A stretch of 64,000 bases of DNA. Origin: Leifsonia xyli (lineage in GTDB: Bacteria; Actinomycetota; Actinomycetes; Actinomycetales; Microbacteriaceae). Below are positions 35,151-43,568 of the stretch, piece after piece. Position numbers and translations under genes: made by a program. The DNA lies in the NCBI GenBank assembly GCA_003243275.1, contig QFQR01000005.1, positions 1 to 64,000 of the forward strand, in the 5' to 3' direction. Every line of letters begins with the position of its first letter. Positions within the stretch are counted from its first letter, which is position 1. The notes beneath the pieces are model-generated. The model did not search any database. It saw only the letters and a program-made list of their open reading frames with translations, and was not told where the DNA came from.

Positions 35151-35933
35151 TCAGCGCTCGCTCAAACTCGCGACGATCGCGTCGAGGCCATCTGTCAACG
35201 CCGCCGGTCCCGGCTGCAGGATCAACGGGGACTTGATCTCGAAGACGCGGCCGTCTCGGATCGCGGGGAGCGCGCCCCATCCTTCCCGCGCTGCTATCTT
35301 GTCTTTGACGACCTTTTTTCCGCACCAGGAGGCGAGGATCACCTCCGGCGCCGCCGCCATCACGCGTTCGGGCGTCACAATCCGATCCTTCGCCGCCGCG
35401 CAGCGCGACAAGTCGGGGAACACGTCGTCGCCGCCGGCGACGGAGATCAGCTCGGAGACCCAGCCGATGCCGCTGATGAAAGGACCGTCCCATTCCTCAA
35501 AATAGACTCGTGGGCGCGCGCCGTTCGCCGCCGCCTCGCGCACTTCGTCGAGCCGCGCCTCGTATGAGGCCGCGAGCCATTCCGCCCGCTCTGGCGCCCC
35601 GACCAGCGCGCCAATGCAGCGGATCATTGCGAGAATTCCGGCGACGTCGCGGTGGTTGAAAGCGTGGACATGCACGCCGGCGCTGATCAGCTGGGCGGCG
35701 ATCTCAGCCTGCAGATCGGAAAAGGCGAAGACGAGGTCGGGCTTCAGGGCAATGATCTTCGGGATGTCGGCGGAGGTGAAGGCCGAGACCCTTGGCTTCT
35801 CTCGGCGAACGCGCGCTGGCCGCACGGCGTAGCCCGACACGCCGACGATCCGCTGATCCTCGCCGAGCAGATAGAGCGTTTCGACCGTCTCCTCAGTGAG
35901 GCAGACGATCCTTTCCGGTGGGAAGCTGCGCAT
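35151..35933 (-). CDS. Cobalamin-binding ABC-type protein (BtuF-like), no signal peptide
   Basis: A 260-residue protein of the BtuF/periplasmic-binding fold: RIVCLTEETVETLYLLGEDQ, then SADIPKIIALKPDLVFAFSD, then GRVFEIKSPLILQPGPAALT. The start MRSFPPERIV lacks a leader, so it may stay in the cytoplasm, as some annotated cobalamin-binding proteins of this type do; a missed upstream start is possible. It is the third minus-strand gene after bluB and the HPP protein. Neighbours suggest corrinoid salvage. Confidence 0.75.
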   Translation of the reverse strand: MRSFPPERIVCLTEETVETLYLLGEDQRIVGVSGYAVRPARVRREKPRVSAFTSADIPKIIALKPDLVFAFSDLQAEIAAQLISAGVHVHAFNHRDVAGILAMIRCIGALVGAPERAEWLAASYEARLDEVREAAANGARPRVYFEEWDGPFISGIGWVSELISVAGGDDVFPDLSRCAAAKDRIVTPERVMAAAPEVILASWCGKKVVKDKIAAREGWGALPAIRDGRVFEIKSPLILQPGPAALTDGLDAIVASLSER

Positions 35934-35995
35934 GCCGGTCTCCTCAGATCAGGAATAGCGCAAGCCCTCGCTGCGCGTTCTGCATCGCACGGCTC

Positions 35996-36028
35996 CAACA
36001 TCCCTTCGCGCGGCGCGAAGGGATGTTG
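35996..36028. terminator. Perfect 16-bp inverted repeat between the HPP and BtuF-like genes
   Basis: CAACATCCCTTCGCGC (35996-36011) and its exact complement (36013-36028) flank one central base. It lies 21 bp after the HPP stop. There is no T-run in either direction, so it may be an RNA-processing or partial-termination hairpin rather than a simple terminator. Confidence 0.55.
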
Positions 36029-36049
36029 CGGCGCTTGTCCGGGCGGCGG

Positions 36050-37081
36050 CTATCGGTCCAACCCTTCCCGGCTCATCGCGAGTTCCCGCAGGCGCCAACG
36101 CTTCACCGCCATGCGCCACAACTTGCAAGTGACCACCAGGATCGCGGTCGCCGTCGTCGCCTCCGCGGCGAAAAGCAATTGGCCGGCCAAGGTGGGGCTG
36201 ACGGGCAGCACCATCGGGATCAGCCCGACCGCGACGGCCGGAGGCGCGTGGAGATCAAACACGGCCAAGACCCGCCCGGCCGTCAGCATGATGAGGGCGG
36301 CGGCCGCTGCGGTCGGTCCCAGCAGATAGACCACGGTCGCGCCGACCAGGGCGATGATGAGCACGGCGCCGGGCAACCGCCACGGTCCGCGCGCCCAAGG
36401 GCAGACATGAGGGTGCGACAGCATTTCGTTGGCCATGACGACCAATGGCGGAAAGAGCAGCATGCGCTCGCCGGTGACCATGACCAGCAGCGTCATCAGA
36501 GCGAGAAAGAGGACGAAGACCGGCGCCCAGTGCAAACCGGGCGGCGGCGTCTCGATCAGATCCTCGACGGGCGGCGCGGCGGGCGCAAGCGAGGTCTTGC
36601 CCTTTGGGCGCAGCGCGGCGATCGCAGCCAGACCGCCGGCGCCGACCAGCAATGCGGGCGGATAGAGCCAGCTGTCGACGCCGAGCGCCAGCGGCAGAAG
36701 GCCCGCCGACAGGGCCGGCGCGATCGGCGAACCAAGCGTGCGCAGAATGACGAAGGCCGCGCCGATCACGAGCGCGACCGACACCGGACCGAAAGGCAGC
36801 CATTGCGTGACGAGGACGCCCGCGACGCCGGCGAGAAAGGGGGTCATCACGAGCATGACGGGCGATCGCGCCCAGACCCCGTTCGGCCGGCGGAAGATGT
36901 CATAGGCCAGCGCCCCGAGTTCCGGAAAGAGCAGCAGCTCGAAGCGCGTCGCGCTGGCGAGCCATGCAACCGTCGCGACATAGGCGATGGCCATCGCCTC
37001 GGCGCTGAGCAAGGTCCTGTCGGCGAAGGACGCGCCGAGACGACGCGATATCCCTCGGATCCCCGTTCCGACTGGCGGCAT
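36050..37081 (-). CDS. HPP-family integral membrane protein
   Basis: A 343-residue membrane protein with about eight to ten hydrophobic helices in two halves. FELLLFPELGALAYDIFRRP, SPVMLVMTPF and the second-half MLLFPPLVVMANEMLSHPHV are the family's HPP-type repeats. Some HPP proteins move nitrite. Here it lies between bluB and a BtuF-like gene, so transport of a corrinoid precursor or metal ion could be considered, but there is no direct evidence. It starts about 160 bp after bluB and may be co-transcribed. Confidence 0.75.
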   Translation of the reverse strand: MPPVGTGIRGISRRLGASFADRTLLSAEAMAIAYVATVAWLASATRFELLLFPELGALAYDIFRRPNGVWARSPVMLVMTPFLAGVAGVLVTQWLPFGPVSVALVIGAAFVILRTLGSPIAPALSAGLLPLALGVDSWLYPPALLVGAGGLAAIAALRPKGKTSLAPAAPPVEDLIETPPPGLHWAPVFVLFLALMTLLVMVTGERMLLFPPLVVMANEMLSHPHVCPWARGPWRLPGAVLIIALVGATVVYLLGPTAAAAALIMLTAGRVLAVFDLHAPPAVAVGLIPMVLPVSPTLAGQLLFAAEATTATAILVVTCKLWRMAVKRWRLRELAMSREGLDR

Positions 37082-37241
37082 GGTTGCTTTAGTCTCCCCT
37101 CCGTCACGCGGCGATGCCGTGGAGCGCCGCTCAGTCGCGCTGGCCGAGAGATCATCTCGAGCGCAGAAGCATTTGTTGGCGCTTGATGAGATGGCTCGAA
37201 GTGGTCACGCCTTCGACTATGAGAAAATATGTATTCACGAA

Positions 37242-37961
37242 CTATATTTTAAGCTTTGTTTCATTCTTCCAATGTTCGTCAAATATTAAATCACGCAAAT
37301 CAAGACGTGACGACCATCCATTCAGTTCAAGTTCTGGCCTGTCATACAAATGATCGACATAGCCGATACATAGGAATGCGATGACCGAGATTTCGTCGGG
37401 CAATCTCAGGATCGACTTCAGGTCCTGCGGATCAAAAATTGAGACCCACCCGACGCCGACGCCCTCCGATCGTGCAGCGATCCAGATATTCTGGACCGCG
37501 CAGACGGTTGAATAGATGTCGGTGTCGCGCTGGTGCGTGCGGCCCAGGACGATGGGACCGCGCCTTGACCGGTCGCAGGTCACGCAGACGTTAAGGGGAG
37601 CGGTCAAGATCCCTTCGAGCTTCATGCTGCGGTAGCGGCTGGCCCGCGCCGCCTCGAACATCGTCGCCGCCTCTGCGTTGCGGCGGGCGAACAGGCGATG
37701 GATCCGTCGACGCCTCTCGAGATCTCGGATCAGGATGAAATTCCATGGCTGCATCAGTCCGACCGAAGGAGCGCAATGCGCCGCCCGAAGGATTCGGCTC
37801 AAGACCTCGTCAGGCAGCGCATCGGGGAGAAACTGGCTGCGTACGTCGCGCCGGGTCTCCAGAGCGCGATAGACCGCTTTGCGCTCTGCGAGCGAAAAGG
37901 CTTCGGCCGGCCGAAGACCTTCGAACTCGGTAGGCGGCGACGATTGATCCGCGACTGACAT
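37242..37961 (-). CDS. bluB: 5,6-dimethylbenzimidazole synthase
   Basis: A 239-residue flavin destructase of the nitroreductase fold that breaks reduced FMN with oxygen to give the lower ligand of cobalamin. RRDVRSQFLPDALPDEVLSR, APSVGLMQPWNFILI and TVCAVQNIWIAARSEGVGVG are characteristic. ATG 37961 gives the normal N-terminus. It sits 60-odd bases downstream of a cobalamin riboswitch, so it should be repressed by B12. A dyad of the proposed C1 regulon lies upstream of the riboswitch. Confidence 0.93.
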   Translation of the reverse strand: MSVADQSSPPTEFEGLRPAEAFSLAERKAVYRALETRRDVRSQFLPDALPDEVLSRILRAAHCAPSVGLMQPWNFILIRDLERRRRIHRLFARRNAEAATMFEAARASRYRSMKLEGILTAPLNVCVTCDRSRRGPIVLGRTHQRDTDIYSTVCAVQNIWIAARSEGVGVGWVSIFDPQDLKSILRLPDEISVIAFLCIGYVDHLYDRPELELNGWSSRLDLRDLIFDEHWKNETKLKI

Positions 37962-38023
37962 CGCTTTCGCTCCCTGCGATCGCAACGCCCTGCCGCCGTC
38001 CGCGCGGAATGGCTCCATTGTTC

Positions 38024-38180
38024 GGCCGGTCTTCTGGCTCTGGTTCGCCCCGTGACGGCGCCTTCCCAGCCTTGCGGGCCAGTGGCGATTTTGCCGGCAC
38101 AGTCCCCATCACAGCGTCGGGCACGCCGCGGAATCTCACCGCGTTTCCGATTATCCCACGTCGCCGCGGACACCGAACGC
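38024..38180 (-). ncRNA. Cobalamin riboswitch upstream of bluB
   Basis: On the minus strand the B12-box signature GAGCCAGAAGACCGGC lies at 38040-38025. Upstream of it, in order, are GGCGCCGTCACGGGG, GGGAAGGC, CCACTGG with CCCGCAAGGC, GGGGACTG and GGTGAGATTCCGC. These are the conserved elements of the class in the right sequence. The 5' edge is placed at the GGTGTCCGCGG helix. It should fold on binding adenosylcobalamin and lower bluB expression. Confidence 0.9.
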
Positions 38181-38190
38181 ACAAACTATA

Positions 38191-38210
38191 ATCATACGCA
38201 AAGAGGCGAT
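38191..38210. promoter_or_regulatory. Dyad operator candidate in the bluB promoter
   Basis: ATCATACGCAAAGAGGCGAT fits the outer ATC...GAT and one half of the ATC-N2-ACGT-N2-ACGT-N2-GAT dyad. On the minus strand it falls in the spacer between a TTGAAT and a TATAGT, a good -35/-10 pair with an 18-bp spacer. A dyad inside the promoter spacer is the typical MerR geometry. It is a weak match by sequence, supported by position. Confidence 0.45.
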
Positions 38211-38279
38211 TCAAGGATAAACGAGCAGGTATTTTGTCGTTGCCTAACGCCTCTACGCCGTCAGTAAGGCAATCATAAT

Positions 38280-38299
38280 TTCTGACGTTCACAATAGAT
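38280..38299. promoter_or_regulatory. Dyad operator candidate before the globin-type chemoreceptor
   Basis: TTCTGACGTTCACAATAGAT fits the dyad at one full half (ACGT), AC of the second half and the terminal GAT. It ends 3 bp before the first possible GTG of the chemoreceptor. If it is a true site, the start at TTG 38330 with GAGGAG upstream is more likely. Confidence 0.4.
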
Positions 38300-38302
38300 T
38301 CT

Positions 38303-39634
38303 GTGTCCTCGCGTGAGGAGCGTCTGGCTTTGAACGATCACTGGAGAATGGCGCGGTCGGCGTCCGCGCGCGCGTCCTGCTGGACGATGATCGAAGCGGA
38401 TTTGACCGCGGTTCTCACAGCGTTCTTCGAGGACTTCTCGCACGAACCGGAGATCGCCTGCGTGTCCGAGGAGGATCGAAACAGCTTGATCGCCGCGCAA
38501 TCCGAGAACTGGCGTCTTCTGTTGCAATCCGACTTTGGCGCCGCGTACCAGGCGCACGTCAAGACGGTCGGCCTTGCGCGCATGAAGGCCGGCTTGTCGC
38601 CGCATTGGTACCTTGTGGGAGTGGCGCACGCAGTTGACGGCTTGACGGACGTGATCGGACGGAAGACGCGCTTTCGGTCGAGCCGCGCGGCGGTCCTCAG
38701 CGGCGCACTTCGCCAAGCGGCGCTTTACGACATCGCCGTTTCAATCTCGAGCTATCTCGACTTCAATCTCCGCAAGGCTGCGAGGCGACAAAGCGATATC
38801 GAACGCGCCGTCCAGGAGTTTGAAACCGTCATCACCGGGATGACCGACGACGTCGCGGCGACGGCGGACGTGCTTCGGGACACCGCGGCCGACTTGAATG
38901 TTGAAGCGGTATCGATGTCGGATCGCGCCAACTTCATCTCCGAGACCTCTGACCGCGCCGTCGCCGGAATCGCCTGCGGAGCTGACGCGACCCGCGCCGT
39001 CTCTCACTCCATGCGCGCGATCGGCGACCACGCCGATCAAGCGAGGACGATTGCGAGCACGGCGGTGGAAAGGACCTCCACGACGGCGGAGTCGATCGGC
39101 GAGCTGTCCACAGCGGTCGACCGCATCGGGACCGTCGTCGACCTCATTCGGTCGATCGCGAACCAGACCAATCTTCTGGCGCTGAACGCGACGATCGAGG
39201 CTGCCCGGGCTGGATCAATGGGGCGTGGCTTTGCGGTCGTCGCAGCAGAGGTGAAAGCGCTCGCCAATCAGACATCGGCCGCGACCGAGGACATTTGCGC
39301 CCAGATCATCGAGGTGCAGACCGCGACGACGAGATCTGTGGACGCGATCCAGTCGACGTCGCTGATCATCGACGAGATCTCGACGATCAGTGACGCCATC
39401 GCACGGTCGGTTTCGCACCAAATGAACAAGACGGCCGAGATCGACGCCGGAATGGGTCAGGCGAGCCAACAGACGCAGTCGATCGTAAACGCGGCGACCT
39501 CCGTGCGGGGCGCAGGAACGTCGACGCACGGGGCGGCCCAACGGGTATCGGCGCTCGCGGCAGACCTGGAGGGGCGAGCGAACGCGCTTCGGACCGACGT
39601 CTCGGCGTTTCTGTCGGTGGTCGTCCGTCGCTGA
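38303..39634 (+). CDS. Globin-coupled-type methyl-accepting chemotaxis protein with a substituted haem ligand
   Basis: Up to 443 residues, no membrane helices. An N-terminal protoglobin-like sensor (about 25-170) precedes a methyl-accepting signalling domain whose hairpin tip is ANQTNLLALNATIEAARAG. In protoglobins the haem-ligating histidine lies in an IGxxHxxIGLxPxWY motif. Here the gapless equivalent is VGLARMKAGLSPHWY, with arginine (residue 93 counted from 38303). Haem binding may therefore be lost, or another residue such as H85 may serve. The start is GTG 38303 or, with a better ribosome site (GAGGAG, 9 bp), TTG 38330. It would signal soluble energy or gas taxis. It stands divergent from bluB next to a candidate regulon dyad. 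Confidence 0.82.
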   Translation: MSSREERLALNDHWRMARSASARASCWTMIEADLTAVLTAFFEDFSHEPEIACVSEEDRNSLIAAQSENWRLLLQSDFGAAYQAHVKTVGLARMKAGLSPHWYLVGVAHAVDGLTDVIGRKTRFRSSRAAVLSGALRQAALYDIAVSISSYLDFNLRKAARRQSDIERAVQEFETVITGMTDDVAATADVLRDTAADLNVEAVSMSDRANFISETSDRAVAGIACGADATRAVSHSMRAIGDHADQARTIASTAVERTSTTAESIGELSTAVDRIGTVVDLIRSIANQTNLLALNATIEAARAGSMGRGFAVVAAEVKALANQTSAATEDICAQIIEVQTATTRSVDAIQSTSLIIDEISTISDAIARSVSHQMNKTAEIDAGMGQASQQTQSIVNAATSVRGAGTSTHGAAQRVSALAADLEGRANALRTDVSAFLSVVVRR

Positions 39635-39643
39635 CGCCTTCGT

Positions 39644-40057
39644 TCAGCATCTGCGCCGCGCGGCCGATACCGCGTCGGCGACCTCGCGGAAATCGAATCC
39701 GGCGGCCTTACCGACGGTCATGATCGTGAGCAGCGGGATACGATCGATCTGAGACATCGCCCAGAGAGTCGCGAGATCTTCGACACGATCGCCGCATAGG
39801 AGCACCGGCCGGCTGGCGCCATCCAGCAGCTGGCCGAACCGCCGACCGTCCGCGAATGATGGCAGCTCTCCTTCCAGCGCGAACGCTTGCGCCTCCACGC
39901 CCGCGAGGTCCTCCAGAGACTGAGTCTTCGGCGATGAGCTCATCGCGGCGCGGATATGGACCACGCTCCGGACGCAGAGGTTCTGCAAATCCTCCAGATC
40001 GGAATGATCGACGCCGTCGACGACGAACAATTCGGAAGTCAATCGGACGAGGTTCAC
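39644..40057 (-). CDS. Degenerate phosphatase-like protein at the end of the cobalamin operon
   Basis: A 137-residue cytoplasmic protein. Its outline resembles the beta-lactamase-hydrolase-like/DSP phosphatase family: MNLVRLTSELFVVDGVDHSD at the start, RSVVHIRAAM, then RPVLLCGDRVEDLATLWAMS where the CRSGTRS-type catalytic loop should be. The cysteine (residue 88) remains, but the loop lacks the expected arginine, so catalysis is doubtful. ATG 40057 overlaps the cobB stop by 4 bp. Family assignment is tentative, and a role in cobalamin synthesis is only suggested by position. Confidence 0.5.
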   Translation of the reverse strand: MNLVRLTSELFVVDGVDHSDLEDLQNLCVRSVVHIRAAMSSSPKTQSLEDLAGVEAQAFALEGELPSFADGRRFGQLLDGASRPVLLCGDRVEDLATLWAMSQIDRIPLLTIMTVGKAAGFDFREVADAVSAARRRC

Positions 40058-41394
40058 GAAGCGCTCCCCGGCGGTGGCGATCCTGCGATCACATGGAAGA
40101 ATGAGCCGCTCACCAAGCCGCGCCTGGCGCCGATCGGCCAGGCGCCGCTGGAATGCGTGTCGCTCGCCATCGCGAAGGGAGGATCTTCTCCCTCGTCGAC
40201 TACCGTCGCGTAATGAAATTCATGGCCGGCAAGCACGTCGCCGGCCTGCCCCAGCGGGCCGTCGGCCTGCAGCTCGACGCTGCGATAGCCTAGGGTCATG
40301 CGACGGGTTTCAAAGCTCGTCACGACATCGAGCAGACCCGCCATCTCATGCCGGCGCCCCGACGTGTCGATCAGACTTCGCCCGAGCGCCATGAATCCCC
40401 CACACTCGCCATGGACCGGCGCGCGCTGCGCGAAGCGTTGCAGGCCCGACTTGAATCTCGTGGCCGCCGCAAGACGATGGGCGTGGAGTTCCGGATAACC
40501 TCCGGGGAGCCAGCATGCGTCACACTGCTCGGGAGGCGGTTCATCGGCCAATGGCGAAAAGCCGATGATCTCGGCGCCGGCCGCACGCCAAGCGCTGTCG
40601 AGATGAGGATAGAAAAACGAGAACGCCGCGTCGGAGGCGATCGCGACGCGCCGCCCGGGCGGTCGTATCGCGATCGGCGCTGCCGGGGAGATAGCCGTTC
40701 CCACCGACGCCAGTCTAAGGATCTCGGAAAGATCGACATGTTGCTCGATGAACGCGCCAAGAGCATCCAGTCGATCTTCGACGTCATCGGTCTCGCATGC
40801 CTGCACAAGCCCCAGATGTCGTTCGGGAAGCCGGAGATCGTCCCGTCTCGGCAGCATGCCCACCACCGGCAGTCCGACTGAGGTGATGGCTGTCGCGCAC
40901 AGCTCGCCATGACGGTGCGACGCGACACGATTGAGTATTACGCCAGCGGTTCGAATCCGTTCATCAAATTTCGCCAGCCCGAGCGCGACAGCGGCGGCGC
41001 TTTGAGCCTGAGCCGAGACGTCGAGGACGAGCAGAACCGGCCAGCCCGTGACGGCGCAGACGTCGGCCGTGGAGCCCTTGCCTCCGTGAGCCGACGGCGC
41101 GCCGTCGAACAGTCCCATCGCTCCCTCGGCGATCAGCAGATCGCGATCCTCGGCGGCCTTGGCGGCCAGCGCTGCGAGCAATGCCGGCGGCATCGCCCAG
41201 GCGTCGAGATTGACGCCCGCTCGTCCCGTCGCGGCCGCATGAAACGCCGTGTCGATGTAGTCCGGCCCACATTTCGCCGATCCGACGTCGAGCCCTCTTC
41301 GGCGGAGCGCGCGCATTACGCCGAGGGCGACCGTTGTCTTGCCGCTGCCGGAACGCGGCGCCGAGATGACGAGCCCCGGGGCTTGCCGGGTCAC
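40054..41394 (-). CDS. cobB: Cobyrinic/hydrogenobyrinic acid a,c-diamide synthase
   Basis: A 446-residue two-domain enzyme that amidates carboxylates a and c of the corrin ring using glutamine and ATP. It has an N-terminal P-loop (SAPRSGSGKTTVALG) and KCGPDYIDTAFH. The C-terminal glutamine amidotransferase carries the nucleophile in HGECGGFMALG and the histidine in AGHEFHYATV. It overlaps both neighbours by 4 bp, inside the cob operon. The CobB (aerobic) and CbiA (anaerobic) forms cannot be told apart by motif alone. Confidence 0.93.
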   Translation of the reverse strand: MTRQAPGLVISAPRSGSGKTTVALGVMRALRRRGLDVGSAKCGPDYIDTAFHAAATGRAGVNLDAWAMPPALLAALAAKAAEDRDLLIAEGAMGLFDGAPSAHGGKGSTADVCAVTGWPVLLVLDVSAQAQSAAAVALGLAKFDERIRTAGVILNRVASHRHGELCATAITSVGLPVVGMLPRRDDLRLPERHLGLVQACETDDVEDRLDALGAFIEQHVDLSEILRLASVGTAISPAAPIAIRPPGRRVAIASDAAFSFFYPHLDSAWRAAGAEIIGFSPLADEPPPEQCDACWLPGGYPELHAHRLAAATRFKSGLQRFAQRAPVHGECGGFMALGRSLIDTSGRRHEMAGLLDVVTSFETRRMTLGYRSVELQADGPLGQAGDVLAGHEFHYATVVDEGEDPPFAMASDTHSSGAWPIGARRGLVSGSFFHVIAGSPPPGSAS

Positions 41395-42194
41395 GCCGCG
41401 ACCGTCAGCGGCGCGACGCCCGTCAGCGCCGCCCTCAGGCTTACGATGCGCCCGACCGCAACGATGGCGGGGGCCGCAAGGCCTGCGGCTTTCGCATCCT
41501 CGGCGACGTTTCGAAGCGTGCTCTCGAGCACCCGCTGATCTGGACGTGAGGCGTTTGCGACGACTGCGACGGGCATGTCTGACGGCATGCCCGCCTGCTC
41601 GAGGCGCACGCAGATTTCAGCAAGGTTCGACATCGCCATATAGAGGATCAGCGGCGCCTGGGTCTCGACGAACGGTCGCCAGTCGATCGCCCCGCATCCG
41701 CCTTCAGCCAGGTGACCGGTCATCAGCGTGACGGCGTGGTTTGTGTCACGGCTCGTCACGGGCAATAACGCAGTCGCCAGGCCGCCGATGCCCGATGTGA
41801 TCCCGGGCACCACGCGAAACGGCACGCCGGCGTCCGCCAACGCCATGGCCTCCTCGGCGCCGCGTCCGAAGACGAAGGGGTCGCCGCCCTTGAGCCTCAG
41901 CACGCGACGCCCGCCGTGTGCAAGCTCGATGAGCCGGTTGGTGATGTCGTTCTGTTTGGGGGACTGTACGCCGCCTCGCTTACCAGCGTATTCGAGGCTC
42001 GCCGTGTCTGCGGCGAGCGACAGGACCTCGTCGCTCACCAGCGCATCGTAGACGATCACGTCCGCGCTCATCAGCCCATGTATCGCGGTCGCGGTCAGCA
42101 GTCCCGGATCGCCCGGTCCGGCGCCGACAAGCCAAACCGATCCCCCTTCAAACGCGGGAAGACGCGGCATGAAGGCGTCGCTCTGATCGATCAT
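41391..42194 (-). CDS. cobA: Uroporphyrinogen-III C-methyltransferase
   Basis: A 267-residue SAM enzyme that makes precorrin-2, the entry to the corrin branch. SVWLVGAGPGDPGLLTATAI, RLKGGDPFVFGRGAEEAMAL and VVPGITSGIGGLATALLPVT are the family signatures. It is the stand-alone form without the CysG N-terminal dehydrogenase/chelatase. The first ATG 42194 overlaps cobM by 4 bp. Confidence 0.95.
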   Translation of the reverse strand: MIDQSDAFMPRLPAFEGGSVWLVGAGPGDPGLLTATAIHGLMSADVIVYDALVSDEVLSLAADTASLEYAGKRGGVQSPKQNDITNRLIELAHGGRRVLRLKGGDPFVFGRGAEEAMALADAGVPFRVVPGITSGIGGLATALLPVTSRDTNHAVTLMTGHLAEGGCGAIDWRPFVETQAPLILYMAMSNLAEICVRLEQAGMPSDMPVAVVANASRPDQRVLESTLRNVAEDAKAAGLAAPAIVAVGRIVSLRAALTGVAPLTVAA

Positions 42195-42958
42195 CGTGAG
42201 GCCCCCCGTGGTCGAAAGCGGCGATCGTAGTTCGCCGAGTAAAGCGCGCTCTCGCGATATCCCTCGGCTCCAAGCGCGCGGCCGACGAGGATGAGCGCCG
42301 TCCGTTCGATAGGATCGTCGGCGAAGACCGTCTCGATGTCGGCGAGCGTGCCCCGGACGATCCGTTCGTCCGGCCAGGACGCCCGGTAGATGATCGCGGC
42401 AGGACAGTCGCCGCCGCAGTAAGGAACGAGCTCGCTGACGACGCGGGACAGCGCGTGAACCGAAAGATGGATCGCGAGCGTGGCGCCGGTCGCGCCGAAC
42501 GCCGCCAGCGTTTCGGATGGCGGCATCGCCGAGGCGCGTCCGCTGGTCCGCGTCAAGACGACGGACTGGGCCACTTCAGGCAGCGTCAGCTCGCACGCAA
42601 GCGCCGCGGCTGACGCGGCGAAGGCAGGCACGCCTGGCGTCGCGGTGTACGGGATGCCCAGCGCATCGAGACGTCGCGTCTGCTCGCCGAAGGCGCTCCA
42701 GACCGAAAGATCGCCCGACTGCAGCCGGGCGACGTCGAGTCCCGCCCGATGCGCCGCCTCAAACTCGGCGACGATCTCGTCGAGCGAAAGCGGCGCCGTA
42801 TCCACAATCCGTGCGTCGGACGGGCAGTTCTCCAGGATGCCTGGCGCCACGAGCGAACCTGCGTAAAGACAGACGGGCGAGTTCGCGATCAGGTCGCGCC
42901 CGCGCAGCGTGAGCAGATCGGCAGATCCAGGGCCGGCGCCGATGAAATGAACGGTCAT
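42191..42958 (-). CDS. cobM: Precorrin-4 C11-methyltransferase
   Basis: A 255-residue tetrapyrrole methylase. MTVHFIGAGPGSADLLTLRG, CLYAGSLVAPGILENCP, RLQSGDLSVWSAFGEQ and ATPGVPAFAASAAAL identify CobM/CbiF. ATG 42958 is chosen because homologues begin TVHFIGAGPG; the longer frame upstream is a shadow. It lies 1 bp after the cbiT-like stop. Confidence 0.94.
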   Translation of the reverse strand: MTVHFIGAGPGSADLLTLRGRDLIANSPVCLYAGSLVAPGILENCPSDARIVDTAPLSLDEIVAEFEAAHRAGLDVARLQSGDLSVWSAFGEQTRRLDALGIPYTATPGVPAFAASAAALACELTLPEVAQSVVLTRTSGRASAMPPSETLAAFGATGATLAIHLSVHALSRVVSELVPYCGGDCPAAIIYRASWPDERIVRGTLADIETVFADDPIERTALILVGRALGAEGYRESALYSANYDRRFRPRGASR

Positions 42959-42959
42959 C

Positions 42960-43568
42960 TCAATCCCATGGCTTCTCGAGGCTCCACTGCACCGTGGGCA
43001 TTGCGGGTCGAAACCATCGAAATCGCGCGACAGGCTCGGCGTGGGCGATTGCGATCTGGAGCAGCCGGCCGCCATGGGTGGCGTGGAGCGCCATCATTTG
43101 AGCCTGAGTCTCCAGCGTCACCGCGTTCGCGACGAACCGTCCGCCCGGCTTGAGCGCGCGGAAGGAGCGGTCGAACACGGCGGAGGAAAAACCGCCGCCG
43201 ACGAAGACAGCGTCGGGAGGCTCAAGTCCCTCCAGCGCTTCGGGCGCCTTTCCGACGACAATGATAAGACCGGTGGCGCCAAGCACGCGGGCGTTCAGTC
43301 GCGCGCGCCCAGCTCTTTCGGCTTGCGCCTCGACCGCGACGGCGCGGTTCGACGCGTCTGCCAGCAGCCACTCGATCGCGACGGATCCCGAACCTGCGCC
43401 GACGTCCCACAGCAGATCGCCGGGCCGCGGGGCGAGCGACGACAGCGTGATTGCGCGGATCTCGCGTTTGGTGATCTGGCCGTCGTGGTTGAACGCGTCG
43501 TCGGGAAGGCCTGGAGATCTCGGCAGAGGCCGCATAGCGTCGCGGCCGGCAGGCGCTGCTCCGCTCAT
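42960..43568 (-). CDS. cbiT: Precorrin-6B/8W decarboxylating methyltransferase (CbiT, the C-terminal half of CobL)
   Basis: A 202-residue Rossmann methyltransferase. FNHDGQITKREIRAITLSSL and LLWDVGAGSGSVAIEWLLA are the CbiT start and SAM motif. In many alphaproteobacteria this domain is the C-terminal half of CobL, behind a CbiE tetrapyrrole-methylase half. Here it stands alone. No CbiE is seen in the window. ATG 43568 has AGGAGG six bases upstream and overlaps the cobJ stop, so it is preferred to the longer frame. Confidence 0.88.
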   Translation of the reverse strand: MSGAAPAGRDAMRPLPRSPGLPDDAFNHDGQITKREIRAITLSSLAPRPGDLLWDVGAGSGSVAIEWLLADASNRAVAVEAQAERAGRARLNARVLGATGLIIVVGKAPEALEGLEPPDAVFVGGGFSSAVFDRSFRALKPGGRFVANAVTLETQAQMMALHATHGGRLLQIAIAHAEPVARFRWFRPAMPTVQWSLEKPWD

